Shown here: piece by piece, positions 8,832-18,509 of the stretch
How positions within the stretch are numbered: the first letter of the stretch is position 1
Layout of the letters: the number at the start of each line of letters is the position of its first letter
Origin: Mesorhizobium sp. ZC-5
GTDB taxonomy: Bacteria > Pseudomonadota > Alphaproteobacteria > Rhizobiales > Rhizobiaceae
NCBI RefSeq assembly: GCF_025753855.1
Contig: NZ_JAOWPT010000003.1
Location: 1-64,000 of the forward strand
Direction of reading: 5' to 3'
Length of the DNA: 64,000 bases
Made by a program: the position numbers and the translations under genes
The notes under the pieces: generated by a model
What the model was told of the DNA's origin: nothing
Database searches by the model: none
The model's input: the letters and a program-made list of their open reading frames with translations, nothing else

Positions 8832-9022
8832 CAATGCTTGCGAGGTCCGGGATGCAGATCGTTGCGCACGCCGGCGCAATCCTCGCCAAACGCAATCCCG
8901 CCAGACTTGTTACTCCCGCCCCGTCGACCTTCGGTGCGAGAACGTCTCGCGACCGGCGGCGAAACGGATTTGCGCTTCCGCCGTTTAGGTAAGGGAATGA
9001 TCCAAACGAGGAGGTTCAAGCC

Positions 9023-9814
9023 ATGACCGCATCAGCCAGGAACGGACGCAACGGCGAACTTGCCGGCATGCAGACACCGGCGGTGGTGTCGCCTGAGGAT
9101 TGGAACGACGCTTGGGAGAAGCTGCTCGTCAAGGAAAAAGCCCAGCTGCGGGCCCATGACGCGCTCGCAGCCGAGCGCCGGCGCATGCCGTGGATGGTGG
9201 TGGAGAAGGACTACAAATTCGAAGGACCCGACGGCGCCGTCAGCCTGCTCGACCTTTTCGCAGGCCGCCGCCAGCTGATTGTCTACCGCGCCTTCTACGA
9301 GCCGGGCGTGCATGGCTGGCCCGACCATGCCTGCCGCGGCTGTTCCATGGTGGCCGACCAGGTTTCCCACCTCGCCCACCTCAATGCCCGCGACACCACG
9401 CTCGTCTTCGCCTCGCGCGCGCCGCAGGCGGACATCGCGCGGCTGAAGGCCAGGATGGGCTGGGAGGAGATACCCTGGGTCACCGTCACCGACAGCTTCG
9501 ACAAGGACTTCGGCGTCGACGAGTGGCACGGCCACAACGTGTTCATCCGCGACGGCGACCGGATCTTCCGTACCTACCTCATCAACAGCCGCGGCGACGA
9601 GGCGATCGGCACGGTCTGGAGCTATCTCGACATGACGCCGCTCGGACGCCAGGAGGTCTGGGAGGATTCGCCTGAAGGTTACCCCCAGACGCCGACCTAC
9701 AAATGGTGGAACTGGCACGACAGCTATGTCGAAGGCGCTGCACCGGACAAGAAGTGGGTCGAGGTGTCGGACGTCGGCGAGGCGGCGTTTCGCGACAAGG
9801 ACGCGAAGGCTTGA
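9023..9814 (+). CDS. DUF899 family thioredoxin-fold protein (first of two)
   Basis: A 263-residue soluble protein of the DUF899 family, related to the thioredoxin/AhpC fold. Recognisable blocks are the VVSPEDW N-terminal region, LIVYRAFYEP, the dithiol-like CRGC (C104, C107), and the C-terminal GDEAIGTVWSYLDMTPLGRQE. The family's activity is not established; a redox or detoxifying role is inference from fold and the CxxC. A GAGGAGG ribosome site precedes the ATG. It is divergent from the ridA-like gene, and a second family member follows after a palindromic repeat. Confidence 0.9.
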   Translation: MTASARNGRNGELAGMQTPAVVSPEDWNDAWEKLLVKEKAQLRAHDALAAERRRMPWMVVEKDYKFEGPDGAVSLLDLFAGRRQLIVYRAFYEPGVHGWPDHACRGCSMVADQVSHLAHLNARDTTLVFASRAPQADIARLKARMGWEEIPWVTVTDSFDKDFGVDEWHGHNVFIRDGDRIFRTYLINSRGDEAIGTVWSYLDMTPLGRQEVWEDSPEGYPQTPTYKWWNWHDSYVEGAAPDKKWVEVSDVGEAAFRDKDAKA

Positions 9815-9905
9815 TGCATGTCGCCCGAAAGTATCCTCGGTTTCGGGATGGCGACATGCATCAAATCAAGGAATCTAAGGCGCGATCGCCGAATCCCATT
9901 CGGCG
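9811..9905. repeat. Rhizobial palindromic intergenic repeat
   Basis: Two perfect stems: TTGATGCATGTCGCC (9811-9825) pairs with GGCGACATGCATCAA (9850-9864), and CGCCGAAT (9887-9894) pairs with ATTCGGCG (9898-9905). Inside the first loop CCCGAAA and TTTCGGG pair further. The TGCATGTCG...CGACATGCA arms match a dispersed element I know from Mesorhizobium-type genomes. It starts inside the DUF899 stop codon and may attenuate transcription between the two DUF899 genes. Confidence 0.8.
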
Positions 9906-9947
9906 CGCCGCGTCTTAGTCGTGAATTCTGGACTACGGAGATGGACG

Positions 9948-10694
9948 ATGAAAGACCGTACGAGAAATGCTCCTGCAGCGCCAAAGGTAGTCGACCGCGC
10001 CGCGTTCCAGGCCGAACTGGATGCGTTGCGGATCCGCGAGAAGGCCCACGCGAAGGCAGGTGACGCCATCGCGGCCGCCCGCCGTCGGCTGCCCATGGTC
10101 GAGGTGGACGGCTCGACGCCGCTCGTCGGCGAAAATGGCGCGACGACCCTCTTGGACGCATTCGAGGGACGCCGCATGCTCATCGCCTATTATCTCATGT
10201 GGTTCCCGGGCAAAGCCGCGCCGGATCAGTGCGAGGGGTGCTCGCTTTACACGTCCCAGGTCCGCGAGCTTTCCTTCATCCACTCCCGCGACGTCACCTA
10301 CGCCACGTTCAGCCAGGGCTCCTATGAGGAAAGCGCCCGCTACCGCGACTTCATGGGCTGGAAAATGCCCTGGTATTCGGCCGAGAAATCGCTCGAAACC
10401 CTCCTGGTCGGGCGCAAGATCGGCATGATGCACCTCGTCTGCTACCTGCGGCAGGGATCGAAGGTCTTCGAGACGTACTGGACGACGGGGCGCGGCGTCG
10501 AGGTAATGGGCAACAGCTACGCCTTGCTCGATCTGACTGCCTACGGACGGCAGGAAGGATTCGAGGATTCGCCCGACGGCTGGTTGAAGCTTTCGGAAGA
10601 GGAGCAGGGCTATCGTTTCGACGGCCGCCCCATCGTCCAGTGGCCTCGCGTCAATGCCGGTTATTCCGACGATTTGGGAACCGGCAAAAGCTGA
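9948..10694 (+). CDS. DUF899 family thioredoxin-fold protein (second of two)
   Basis: A 248-residue DUF899 protein, clearly homologous to but diverged from the gene at 9023. It has CEGC (C95, C98) in place of CRGC, LIAYYLMWFPG in place of the YRAFYEP block, and SYALLDLTAYGRQE near the C-terminus. GGAG lies 7 bases before ATG 9948. The tandem arrangement and level of divergence suggest an old duplication or two functionally distinct members. Function is unknown; redox chemistry is inference. Confidence 0.9.
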   Translation: MKDRTRNAPAAPKVVDRAAFQAELDALRIREKAHAKAGDAIAAARRRLPMVEVDGSTPLVGENGATTLLDAFEGRRMLIAYYLMWFPGKAAPDQCEGCSLYTSQVRELSFIHSRDVTYATFSQGSYEESARYRDFMGWKMPWYSAEKSLETLLVGRKIGMMHLVCYLRQGSKVFETYWTTGRGVEVMGNSYALLDLTAYGRQEGFEDSPDGWLKLSEEEQGYRFDGRPIVQWPRVNAGYSDDLGTGKS

Positions 10695-10841
10695 GGGGCG
10701 GATCAGTTCAACCGGGCAGTGCTTGCCGGTTACGGTAAGATCGAATAGCTGTCGAAGCCGCATACGTCGCTTTAATCGACACGCTCGCGGTAAGCCGATA
10801 AATAATGCGGCAGCGAATTGCTGCATAAAGGCTCGTAGATC

Positions 10842-11498
10842 TTGGCTTCCAGCGATCAACTCGAATCGATAGATATCCCAGGGCGCCCCACGCTTCGAAA
10901 AACGTTCGGAATACCCCCGAGAAACATTCACTTTCCTTTAGTGGCTTTTGCGCGATTCGGCTGGCGTGGTATTGCGATGCTGGTCGGGATATTTGTCTTA
11001 ATAGGGATCACGTTCGAGGTATTCGAATGGGCGCTTTCGGACAGATCAGGTTTATGGATACTGAAGCTTGCTGCGGCTCTTCTCATTTCGTTGGTGGCTT
11101 CGTACGGCGTAGGCCTCGCTGTAACTAGAATCCTGGATTCTGCGCGATCCGGTGCCGTTCTGATCATTGACGGCGAGGGGGTGATGGATACGCGTCAGCT
11201 TCGGACTATCTTGCGATGGGCAGACGTAAAGGCCATCAGCTTCTGGGGCGGTGGTCGAGGCGACTTGATGGTAGTGTTCAAGTTGCGAGCCCCGATTTTG
11301 ATCAAATACAATCCGTTTCGCATGGGGCATGGGTTCCGGCGGGCGCCCATCGATGAGCTTTATGTTTTGGTTTCCGGGTTGGACAAAGACGAGGACGTCA
11401 TTGTCGGCGTGATAGAAACCATGGTCGTCCGAAATGACGGTTCCGTGGTGCCGAATGTGGGTGCGCCGTGGGAGCCACCCCAAAAGATTGTATCCTAA
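10842..11498 (+). CDS. Two-TM membrane protein of unknown function
   Basis: The frame gives 218 residues from a TTG at 10842. Two hydrophobic segments (residues about 43-65 and 76-98) are followed by a soluble C-terminal half with [13 protein letters not shown] and a short strand-rich region resembling the bacterial PH-like domains seen in small membrane proteins. The start is uncertain: the TTG has only a weak AAAGG upstream, and the next in-frame ATG (10977) would delete most of the first membrane segment. Base composition is clearly more A+T-rich than the neighbours, hinting at transfer. It converges on betB and overlaps it by 4 bases. Confidence 0.65.
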   Translation: MASSDQLESIDIPGRPTLRKTFGIPPRNIHFPLVAFARFGWRGIAMLVGIFVLIGITFEVFEWALSDRSGLWILKLAAALLISLVASYGVGLAVTRILDSARSGAVLIIDGEGVMDTRQLRTILRWADVKAISFWGGGRGDLMVVFKLRAPILIKYNPFRMGHGFRRAPIDELYVLVSGLDKDEDVIVGVIETMVVRNDGSVVPNVGAPWEPPQKIVS

Positions 11499-12958
11499 TA
11501 CGGGCTCTGCACGTCTCCCGTCTCCACATAGACGGTTTTCACCTGCGAGTAGTGGCTGAGCGCCGCCAGCGCGTTCTCGCGCCCGATGCCGGACTGCTTG
11601 TAGCCGCCGAACGGCACTTCCACCGGCGTCAGATTGTAGGCGTTGATCCAGCAGGTTCCCGCCTGCAATTCGCCGATCACGCGGTGGGCGCGCGGCAGGT
11701 CGCGGGTGAAGACGCCGGCCGCCAGCCCGAACTCCGTGTCGTTGGCTCGCGCGATCACCTCGTCCTCGTCGGCGAATGACAAAATGCTCATCACCGGCCC
11801 GAAGATCTCTTCCCGCGCGATCCGCATGTCGTCGGTTACGCCGGTGAAGATCGTAGGCTCGACGAAGAAGCCGCCTTCGAAGCCCTGCAGCGACGGCACC
11901 TTGCCGCCATGATGCAGCACGGCGCCCTCGGTCTTGCCGGCCTCGATGTAGCCGGTGACCTTCTCGTGCTGCGCCTTGTTGATCAGCGGCCCCATCTGCG
12001 TGTCCGGGTCGAGTGGATCGCCGATGCGGATCGCCTTGGTGCGCTCGGTCAGCCGGTCGAGGAAGCGGTCGAAAATGCCGTGCTGCACGAAAACGCGGGT
12101 ACCGTTGGAGCAAACCTGGCCGGTCGAGTAGAAATTGCCGAGCATGGCGCCGCCGACGGCGTTTTCAACGTCCGCGTCGTCGAAGACGATCAGCGGCGAC
12201 TTGCCGCCAAGCTCCATCGTCGCGTGCTTCATCAGCGATCCAGCGATGCCCAGAACACGCTTGCCGGTGCCGACCGACCCGGTCAGCGACACCTTCGCCA
12301 CGCCGGGATGCGAAACCAGCGCGCCGCCGACATCGCCATAGCCCTGCACGACGTTGAACAGCCCGTCCGGCAGTCCGGCCTCGGAGTAGATTTCCGCCAG
12401 CGCCAGCGCCGAAAGCGGCGTGTTCTCCGAAGGCTTGAACACCATGGCGTTGCCCATGGCGAGCGCCGGCGCCGATTTCCAGCCGGCCACCTGGATCGGA
12501 TAGTTCCAGGCGCCGATGCCGACGCAGACGCCGAGCGCCTCGCGCCTGGTGTAGGCGAACGGTCCGCCGAGGTCGACGTAATCGCCGTTATAGGTCGCGA
12601 TCGCGCCGGCGAAGTATTCGATCGCATCGGCGGCCGAGGCCGCGTCCGCCACCAGCGTCTCCTGGATCGCCTTGCCGGTGTCCAGTGTCTCCAGTCGCGC
12701 CAGTTGCGCGTTGCGCTCGCGCAAAAGGTCGGCCGCCTTGCGCAGGATGCGCCCGCGCTCCACCGGCTTCAGCCGCGCCCAGGCCGGCTGCGCCTCGCGC
12801 GCCGCCTCGACCGCCAGCTCTACGATGTTGGGCGTCGCCGAATGCAGTGTCGCGATCTCCTCGCCGGTCGCCGGATAGATCACCGGAAGTACCGCACCCT
12901 GTTCGTCCTCGACGAAGCGGCCGTTGATATAGTGCGAGGCGATCGGCTGGACTTTCAT
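11495..12958 (-). CDS. betB: Betaine aldehyde dehydrogenase
   Basis: A 487-residue NAD(P)-dependent aldehyde dehydrogenase, last gene of the bet cluster, oxidising betaine aldehyde to glycine betaine. Visible are the cofactor region GAWNYPIQ, the general-base glutamate in MELGGKSP (E249), the catalytic cysteine in [11 protein letters not shown] (C283), and the family tail [12 protein letters not shown]. Length and motifs match BetB closely. It lies 150 bases downstream of betA on the same strand, separated by a palindromic repeat. Co-transcription is likely but could be modulated by that repeat. Glycine betaine serves as osmoprotectant and, in rhizobia, as carbon and nitrogen source. Confidence 0.95.
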   Translation of the reverse strand: MKVQPIASHYINGRFVEDEQGAVLPVIYPATGEEIATLHSATPNIVELAVEAAREAQPAWARLKPVERGRILRKAADLLRERNAQLARLETLDTGKAIQETLVADAASAADAIEYFAGAIATYNGDYVDLGGPFAYTRREALGVCVGIGAWNYPIQVAGWKSAPALAMGNAMVFKPSENTPLSALALAEIYSEAGLPDGLFNVVQGYGDVGGALVSHPGVAKVSLTGSVGTGKRVLGIAGSLMKHATMELGGKSPLIVFDDADVENAVGGAMLGNFYSTGQVCSNGTRVFVQHGIFDRFLDRLTERTKAIRIGDPLDPDTQMGPLINKAQHEKVTGYIEAGKTEGAVLHHGGKVPSLQGFEGGFFVEPTIFTGVTDDMRIAREEIFGPVMSILSFADEDEVIARANDTEFGLAAGVFTRDLPRAHRVIGELQAGTCWINAYNLTPVEVPFGGYKQSGIGRENALAALSHYSQVKTVYVETGDVQSPY

Positions 12959-12990
12959 CAGGTTACCTCATCCATCGAATGCAAACGCTG

Positions 12991-13096
12991 CCCCTCACCC
13001 TCTCCCCGCAAGGACGGGGAGAGGGGATCGCCGACGTGGCCGCTTCTTTCCTCTCCCCGTTCTTACGGGGAGAGGATGCCGGCAGGCAGGTGAGGG
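12991..13096. repeat. RIME-like composite palindromic repeat between betA and betB
   Basis: Two strong stems, CTCTCCCCG/CGGGGAGAG (13000-13008 with 13015-13023) and CCTCTCCCCGT/ACGGGGAGAGG (13050-13060 with 13065-13075), sit inside outer arms CCCTCACC (12992-12999) and GGTGAGGG (13089-13096). A second copy of the family lies at 18185-18325. These are dispersed rhizobial intergenic elements; in this operon it could act as a processing or attenuation site. Confidence 0.8.
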
Positions 13097-13108
13097 ACAG
13101 CGCAAACG

Positions 13109-14767
13109 TCACCGGTCACTCACCCGCCAGCGCGGATTGATCCAGGGTTCCTGGTTGGACGGCGCCAGCGGCTGCTTGCCGAGGATATGGTCGGCCGCCT
13201 TCTCGCCGGTCATGACCGACGGTCCGTTGAGATTGCCGTTGGTGATCCGCGGGAAGATCGACGAGTCGGCGACCCGCAAGCCCTCCACGCCGATCACCCG
13301 GCATTCCGGATCGACCACGCTGTGCTCATCGTCCGCGCGTCCCATCCGGCAGGTCCCGCAGGGATGGAAGGCGCTCTCCGCGTGTTCGCGGATGAAGGCG
13401 TCGAGCTCATCGTCGCTCTGCACATCCTTGCCCGGCGAGATCTCCCGGCCGCGATAGGGGTCGAACGCCTGCTGCCCGAAAATCTCCCGCGTCAGCCTTA
13501 TGCAGTGGCGAAAATCAGCCCAGTCGTCCGCGTGCGACATGTAGTTGAAGCGGATCGCCGGCTTCTCCCGCGGGTCAGCCGATCTCAGCGTAACCGAACC
13601 GCGCGACTTCGACCGCATCGGCCCGACATGCGCCTGGAAGCCGTGCGACTTCGCCGCCGCCTTCCCGTCGTAGCGGATCGCTGCCGGCAGGAAGTGATAC
13701 TGGATGTCGGGATAGTCGACACCTGGCTTCGAGCGCACGAAGGCGGCGCTCTCGAAATGGTTGGTGGCGCCGAGCCCGCTCTTGAACAACAGCCACTCTG
13801 CGCCGATCAGCGCCTTGGAGAAAAGATTGAGCTTGGAATAGAGCGTGATCGGCAGGATGGATTCCTGCTGGATATAGAGCTCCATGTGGTCCTGCAAATT
13901 CCGCCCGACGCCCTGCCGGTCGGCGACCACGTCGATGCCGTGCTCCTTGAGATGCGCCGCCGGCCCGATGCCCGACAGCATCAGAAGCTTCGGCGAGTTG
14001 ATCGACGAGGCGGCGATGATCACCTCACGTTTTGCCTTAACGACTTGAATCTGTTTGCGAGCTTCGAACTCGACGCCGACAGCGCGTTGATTCTCGATCA
14101 CCACCCGCCGCGCGAAGCCGTTGACGAGACTCACGTTTTGCCGTTTCAGCGCTGGCCGCAGATAGGCGTTGGCGACAGACCAGCGGCGGCCGTGATGGAT
14201 GGTCTGCTCCATCACCCCGAAACCTTCCTGCTTGGAACCGTTGTAGTCCGGCGTCGTCTCGAAGCCGGCCTGCCGCCCCGCCTCGACGAAAGCCTTGTAG
14301 AGCGGGTTGCGCTGCTTGCCTGGACGCACATGCAGCGGACCGTCGGTGCCGCGCCAGCCATCCTCGCCGCCATGCGCGGTTTCCATGCGCTTGAAGTAGG
14401 GCAGCACGTCGGCATAAGCCCAGCCCGCCGCGCCCTCGTCTGCCCAGTGGTCGAAGTCATGGGCGTGGCCGCGCACATAGACCATGCCGTTGATCGACGA
14501 CGAGCCGCCCAGCACCTTGCCGCGCGGCGTCACCAGGCGACGGCCGCCCAGATGCGGCTCCGGCTCGCTGGAAAAGCCCCAGTCGTAGCGGCTCATGTTC
14601 ATCGGGAACGAAAGCGCCGCCGGCATCTGGATGAACGGCCCGAAATCCGTGCCGCCATATTCGATGACGATCACCGAGTTCCTGCCGTCCTCCGACAGCC
14701 GGTAGGCAAGCGCTGCCCCCGCCGACCCGGAGCCGACGATGACGAAATCCGCTTCCATCGCCGTCAT
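13109..14767 (-). CDS. betA: Choline dehydrogenase
   Basis: A 552-residue GMC-family FAD oxidoreductase that oxidises choline to betaine aldehyde, usually membrane-associated. The N-terminal dinucleotide motif is [17 protein letters not shown], the GMC signature is near [14 protein letters not shown], and the C-terminal catalytic region has HPCGTCRMG and [11 protein letters not shown]. Its ATG overlaps the betC stop as ATGA (14764-14767), indicating translational coupling. The gene order I-C-A-B differs from the betICBA order I recall for Sinorhizobium. Confidence 0.95.
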   Translation of the reverse strand: MTAMEADFVIVGSGSAGAALAYRLSEDGRNSVIVIEYGGTDFGPFIQMPAALSFPMNMSRYDWGFSSEPEPHLGGRRLVTPRGKVLGGSSSINGMVYVRGHAHDFDHWADEGAAGWAYADVLPYFKRMETAHGGEDGWRGTDGPLHVRPGKQRNPLYKAFVEAGRQAGFETTPDYNGSKQEGFGVMEQTIHHGRRWSVANAYLRPALKRQNVSLVNGFARRVVIENQRAVGVEFEARKQIQVVKAKREVIIAASSINSPKLLMLSGIGPAAHLKEHGIDVVADRQGVGRNLQDHMELYIQQESILPITLYSKLNLFSKALIGAEWLLFKSGLGATNHFESAAFVRSKPGVDYPDIQYHFLPAAIRYDGKAAAKSHGFQAHVGPMRSKSRGSVTLRSADPREKPAIRFNYMSHADDWADFRHCIRLTREIFGQQAFDPYRGREISPGKDVQSDDELDAFIREHAESAFHPCGTCRMGRADDEHSVVDPECRVIGVEGLRVADSSIFPRITNGNLNGPSVMTGEKAADHILGKQPLAPSNQEPWINPRWRVSDR

Positions 14768-16290
14768 TCGCCGCGCGGAAAGCGTTTGCTTTCCTCCAGC
14801 GTGTCGAGGTTCATGTGGTTGCGCATGTAGCGCTCCGACGCCTTTTGCAGCGGCTGGAATTCCCAGGGGTAGTAGGCGCCGTTGCGCAGCGCCGGATAGA
14901 CCACCCAGCGCCGCGCTTGGCTTTCGCGCACCGCCGCGTCGAATTTCTGCATGTCCCAGTGCGCGCGCACCTTCGCCGTGAAATCTGCGACCAAACCGGC
15001 ATGATCTGGGTCCGCCGCGAGGTTCGTCAGCTCCTGCGGATCCGATTCCAGATCAAACAGTTGCGGCGGGTCGATCTCGCAGAACACGAACTTGTATGTG
15101 CCGTCGCGGATCGCCACCAGCGGCGCGTAGGAGCCTTCGGCGGCATACTCCATCAGCACCGGTTCCGCGCGCGCCGCCCCGCCGATCAGCGGCAGCAGCG
15201 ACTGCCCGTCGGTCCATGGCGCGATGCCGCCGAGTTCGATCCCCGCGAGCTCGCACAGCGTCGGCAGCACGTCGAGGTTGGAGGTCGGCGCGGTGATTTT
15301 GCCCGCCTCGATGCCGGGGCCGGCGATCATCAGCGGCACGCGGGAAGAACCCTCGTAAAAGCACATCTTGAACCACAGGCCGTGCTCGCCGAGCATGTCG
15401 CCGTGGTCCGAGCAGAACAGGATCACGGTGTCGTCGAGCATCCGCGTGCGCTCCAGCACGTCGAGCAGCGCGCCCACCTTGTCGTCGAGATAAGAGATGT
15501 TGGCGAAATAACCGCGCCGCGCCCGGCGTACCTGCTCAGGCGTAATGTCGAACTTCGCGTAGTCGCTCGCCTTGTAAAGCCGTTGCGAATGCGGATCCTG
15601 GTCTTCGTAGGCGATGAAGCCGACCTCCGGCTCGAGTGCCGGGCAATCCTCGTAGAGGTCCCAGTATTTGCGCCGCGCCACATAGGGGTCGTGCGGGTGC
15701 GTGAAGGAAACCGTCAGGCACCACGGTCGGCGGTCCGCATCGGTGGAACTCCGCGCCGCCTCGAAAAGCTTCTGCTCGGCGTGGAAGGCGACCTCGTCGT
15801 CATATTCCATCTGGTTGGTCGTCTCGGCCACACCCGCGCCGCTGACCGAACCCAGATTGTGATACCACCAGTCGATGCGTTCGCCGGGCTTGCGGTAGTC
15901 CGGTGTCCAGCCGAAATCGGCGGGGTAGATGTCGGTCGTCAGCCGCTCCTCGAAACCGTGCATCTGGTCCGGGCCGACAAAATGCATCTTGCCCGACAGG
16001 CCGGTGTAGTAGCCCGCAGCGCGCAGATGGTGCGCATAGGTCGGGATGTCGGAAGCGAATTCGGCTGCGTTGTCGTAGACGCGGGTCCGCGACGGCAGTT
16101 GCCCGCTCATGAACGAGGCGCGGCCCGGCGCACAGAGCGGTGAGGCGGTATAGTTGTTGGCGAACCGCGCCGAGCGCGCCGCCAGCGCCTTCAGGTGCGG
16201 CGCATGCAGAAAATCCGCCGGCCCGTCCGGAAACAGCGTTCCGTTGAGCTGGTCGACCATGACGATGAGGATATTGGGACGAGCGGTCAT
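14764..16290 (-). CDS. betC: Choline-sulfatase
   Basis: A 508-residue type I sulfatase that releases choline from choline-O-sulfate (or phosphorylcholine), supplying BetA. The sulfatase signature CAPGR holds the cysteine converted to formylglycine (C53). Metal-binding regions include MVDQ at the N-terminus and [12 protein letters not shown], and the C-terminal tail resembles the choline-sulfatase extension. The true start is ATG 16290, overlapping the betI stop by ATGA; the frame is open far upstream but that part is antisense to betI. A formylglycine-generating or maturase enzyme is needed and is not in this window. Confidence 0.95.
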   Translation of the reverse strand: MTARPNILIVMVDQLNGTLFPDGPADFLHAPHLKALAARSARFANNYTASPLCAPGRASFMSGQLPSRTRVYDNAAEFASDIPTYAHHLRAAGYYTGLSGKMHFVGPDQMHGFEERLTTDIYPADFGWTPDYRKPGERIDWWYHNLGSVSGAGVAETTNQMEYDDEVAFHAEQKLFEAARSSTDADRRPWCLTVSFTHPHDPYVARRKYWDLYEDCPALEPEVGFIAYEDQDPHSQRLYKASDYAKFDITPEQVRRARRGYFANISYLDDKVGALLDVLERTRMLDDTVILFCSDHGDMLGEHGLWFKMCFYEGSSRVPLMIAGPGIEAGKITAPTSNLDVLPTLCELAGIELGGIAPWTDGQSLLPLIGGAARAEPVLMEYAAEGSYAPLVAIRDGTYKFVFCEIDPPQLFDLESDPQELTNLAADPDHAGLVADFTAKVRAHWDMQKFDAAVRESQARRWVVYPALRNGAYYPWEFQPLQKASERYMRNHMNLDTLEESKRFPRGE

Positions 16291-16874
16291 CTGGCTTTCT
16301 GCTGAAGTTTGGTGGCGAGGTAGTCTTCGATGATGGCGATGGCGCTGCCGGCGTTCGGCGTGCCGTCCTTCAACGCGCGGCGGATGTAGAAGCCGTCGAT
16401 CAGCGCCGCGATCGCCTCGGCGGTATGCTCGGCCTCGGCGCGCGGCAGCAGGCGGCCGAGCCCGCTCATCAGGTTGGAGTGCAGGCGCCGCGCATAGATG
16501 CGCAGCAGCCGGCGCAGTTCCGGCGCCTTCTGCGCCTCGACGTAGAAGGCGAGCCAGGCGGCGATCGTCTCCGGCTGGAACTGCTTTTCGGAAAAGTTCA
16601 CGGCGATGATTGCCGAGACCCGCGCCTGGCCGCTGCCGGCGCTGCGCAACGCGGCGCGCGTGTCGCCGCCCAGTTCGGCAAGCAGGTGCCGCATGGTCGC
16701 CTGCAGCAGGTCGTCCTTGGCGCCGAAATAGTGGTGGGCCAGCGCCGACGAGACCCCGGCGCGGCCGGCGATCTCCGACATCGTCACGTCCAGCGAACCG
16801 CGCTCGCCGATCGCCGAGATCGTCGCATCGATCAGCGCCTTGCGGCGCAACGGTTCCATTCCGAGTTTTGGCAT
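16287..16874 (-). CDS. betI: TetR-family choline-sensing repressor BetI
   Basis: A 195-residue regulator with an N-terminal helix-turn-helix (residues about 10-55: [33 protein letters not shown]) and a BetI-type C-terminal ligand domain. It heads the betICAB operon and should repress it until choline is present. An ATTGA-TCGG-TCAAT palindrome 33-46 bases upstream of its start is the likely autoregulatory operator. betC begins in its stop codon. Confidence 0.95.
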   Translation of the reverse strand: MPKLGMEPLRRKALIDATISAIGERGSLDVTMSEIAGRAGVSSALAHHYFGAKDDLLQATMRHLLAELGGDTRAALRSAGSGQARVSAIIAVNFSEKQFQPETIAAWLAFYVEAQKAPELRRLLRIYARRLHSNLMSGLGRLLPRAEAEHTAEAIAALIDGFYIRRALKDGTPNAGSAIAIIEDYLATKLQQKAR

Positions 16875-16900
16875 GAGTGTCCTCAGTCGGCTGGAAGCTA

Positions 16901-16930
16901 TTTTTTATTGATCGGTCAATCAACAAAAAA
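16901..16930. promoter_or_regulatory. BetI operator in the bet promoter
   Basis: A symmetric A+T-rich site upstream of betI has core ATTGA (16907-16911), spacer TCGG, and TCAAT (16916-16920), flanked by T- and A-tracts. It resembles the known BetI box (inverted TTGA/TCAA in an A+T context) and is placed where a repressor would block the operon promoter. The assignment rests on position and palindrome. Confidence 0.7.
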
Positions 16931-17029
16931 CTGAGGCTGCACGAGCGGTCGTTGGACATAAGCTTGCAGTCATGAATGCTTCCGACAGTCGCAACGCTTG
17001 AGGGGTGCCACCAACTTCTCCGCTTCGTC

Positions 17030-17052
17030 ATCCTCGGGCTTGACCCGAGGAT
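17030..17052. repeat. Dispersed alphaproteobacterial palindrome
   Basis: ATCCTCGGG-CTTGA-CCCGAGGAT, a perfect 9-5-9 inverted repeat followed by CCATGCCG. This short element is widely scattered in alphaproteobacterial genomes and often creates spurious frames encoding VILGLDPRIH. It lies in the 419-base gap between divergent betI and the gene at 17294; apart from the BetI operator I see nothing else there. Confidence 0.8.
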
Positions 17053-17293
17053 CCATGCCGGAACGTCGCGGCAGCGTGAAGCTGCGCAGGACGCTGCTCT
17101 CCGGAACAAGCGAACCCACTTTGGATGGATGAAAATCCCGCGTCTTCGGAGGGCTTTGCTCTCTCCCGAAGATTTTTTCGCAGCGATTTCAATCTCGTGC
17201 ACGATTTCTGAAAAAATTCCCTCCTCCATTTTATCCACGCCCCTCCGGCCCCCCTTTATCCTTTGCCAATTCTCATTTGCGGGACGAGGCGCG

Positions 17294-18091
17294 ATGGACA
17301 GGCAGGATCGGTGGAAGAGCGAAACGGAGCGCCATCACGCGACGCTGCTGCGCCTGCTCGCCTTTATCTTCGTCTATGCGGGGTTGGCCGACGACACGCG
17401 CGCCGCTCTGTCCGACACCCGGCGCGCCGGCCGTGCCACGGAGGCCAGCCGCGAGGCCTGGACCTTGCCCCGCCGCATTGTTCGCATGCTGCTTCCTTTG
17501 CTCCGACTGGTCGAGGCCGCGACGCGTCGCCTGATCGTCGTCCTGGCGAGCAGCTTGCCCGTCCGGGAATCGCGCGCCGCGAACTGCGGGCGCCCGGCGA
17601 CGCAGCCGGCGCAAGGCGCCGGCGACGCGCCGCTCCGGATGCACGGCGGCGGGACTGCCGGTCCGTCCGGCGATGGCAAAAAGCCTGCGGCGGATGCACG
17701 GCCGCCGCTTTTCGCGCTGACCGACCGGGAGAAGCGCTACGAATGGTTCTTTTCAGGCCAGCCGCGTGGCGCGGGCTGGAAAGGTCCGCCGCCGGCCATG
17801 CCCGGCGACGATGAGCTTCCCGCCGCGGGCCTTTTGCGCCGCATAGCTGCGCTGGCGAACGCGCTCGACGATCTGCCGGCGCAGGCCGATCGCCTGGCGC
17901 GCTGGCGGCTCCGGCGTATCCAGGCCCGCGCGGCGGGCAGGCACGTTGCGCTCTCACCGCTCAGGCCCGGATCCCCTCCGGGCTCCCTGCCGCTCCGGGC
18001 TCCGAAAGAGACGCGGCGCGAGGAGCACGACCTGTTGTCCGAAACCCACACGCTCGCCCGCGCGGCACTGGCGCGCCTCGACACCTCATGA
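17294..18091 (+). CDS. Hypothetical protein
   Basis: A 265-residue protein starting at ATG 17294 (GGGACGAGG upstream). It has a basic N-terminus, a hydrophobic stretch (residues about 20-35, LLRLLAFIFVYAGLA), then an Arg/Ala/Pro-rich region without recognisable domain, a block LTDREKRYEWFFSGQP around residues 145-160, and a helical C-terminus. Codon use is consistent with a real gene but the low complexity leaves doubt. The frame is open 318 bases further upstream, but that part is made of the dispersed palindrome and promoter-like DNA and was excluded. I do not recognise the function. Confidence 0.6.
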   Translation: MDRQDRWKSETERHHATLLRLLAFIFVYAGLADDTRAALSDTRRAGRATEASREAWTLPRRIVRMLLPLLRLVEAATRRLIVVLASSLPVRESRAANCGRPATQPAQGAGDAPLRMHGGGTAGPSGDGKKPAADARPPLFALTDREKRYEWFFSGQPRGAGWKGPPPAMPGDDELPAAGLLRRIAALANALDDLPAQADRLARWRLRRIQARAAGRHVALSPLRPGSPPGSLPLRAPKETRREEHDLLSETHTLARAALARLDTS

Positions 18092-18509
18092 CCGGGCAGG
18101 TGTCCGGCCTGCCGCTTGCCTCAATGGTCAGACGGACAAAAATCCGGGCGTGGCAAGGGAGAAACTTGTTCTGAAGAAGATGCATGCCCCTCATCCCCTG
18201 CCGGACCTTCTCCCCGTGAAGAACGGGGAGAAGGAGGCTGGCCGTAACGTTGGCGACCCCCTCCCCCCGTCCTTACGGGGAGAGGGTAAGGGTGAGGGGC
18301 ATCTTACCGGAGAGGGTGAGGGGCAATTGCCGGAGGGTGGCGGTCAGCCAGAGAGGGTGCGTAGCCGGCAAGACAAGTCCGCCGGAAAGCCCATCTGCAC
18401 CAATCAAAACCCCTTTACCGTCACTGGAAAACAGTTCATCCTTGAACAATATAAATCCAAAGCCTCACGCCGAATCCCGTGCTAGGCTGCCATTATTACG
18501 GAGACGAAG
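18092..18509. other. Repeat-bearing intergenic region
   Basis: The 418-base gap holds a composite palindromic repeat (18185-18325) and then an A+T-rich stretch (about 18395-18480) that is the probable promoter of the thiolase operon. No gene is apparent. Confidence 0.6.
18185..18325. repeat. RIME-like composite palindromic repeat, second copy
   Basis: Outer arms TGCCCCTCA (18185-18193) and TGAGGGGCA (18293-18301) enclose stem CTTCTCCCCGT/ACGGGGAGAAG (18207-18217 with 18223-18233) and a second, imperfect CTCCCC...GGGGAG stem near 18260-18285. A partial duplicate GAGAGGGTGAGGGGCA follows to about 18325. Same family as 12991-13096. Confidence 0.75.

Noticed and set aside
11909-14830. Long plus-strand frames across betB and betA
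   Set aside because: Antisense shadows of conserved dehydrogenase genes, His/Arg/Asp-rich without domain features.
16291-17238. N-terminal extension of choline-sulfatase
   Set aside because: It runs antiparallel in frame through betI coding sequence; the sulfatase starts normally at 16290 with an ATGA overlap.
16976-17293. N-terminal extension of the hypothetical protein at 17294
   Set aside because: The extra codons come from the dispersed ATCCTCGGG palindrome (VILGLDPRIH-type translation) and promoter-like DNA; ATG 17294 has a ribosome site.
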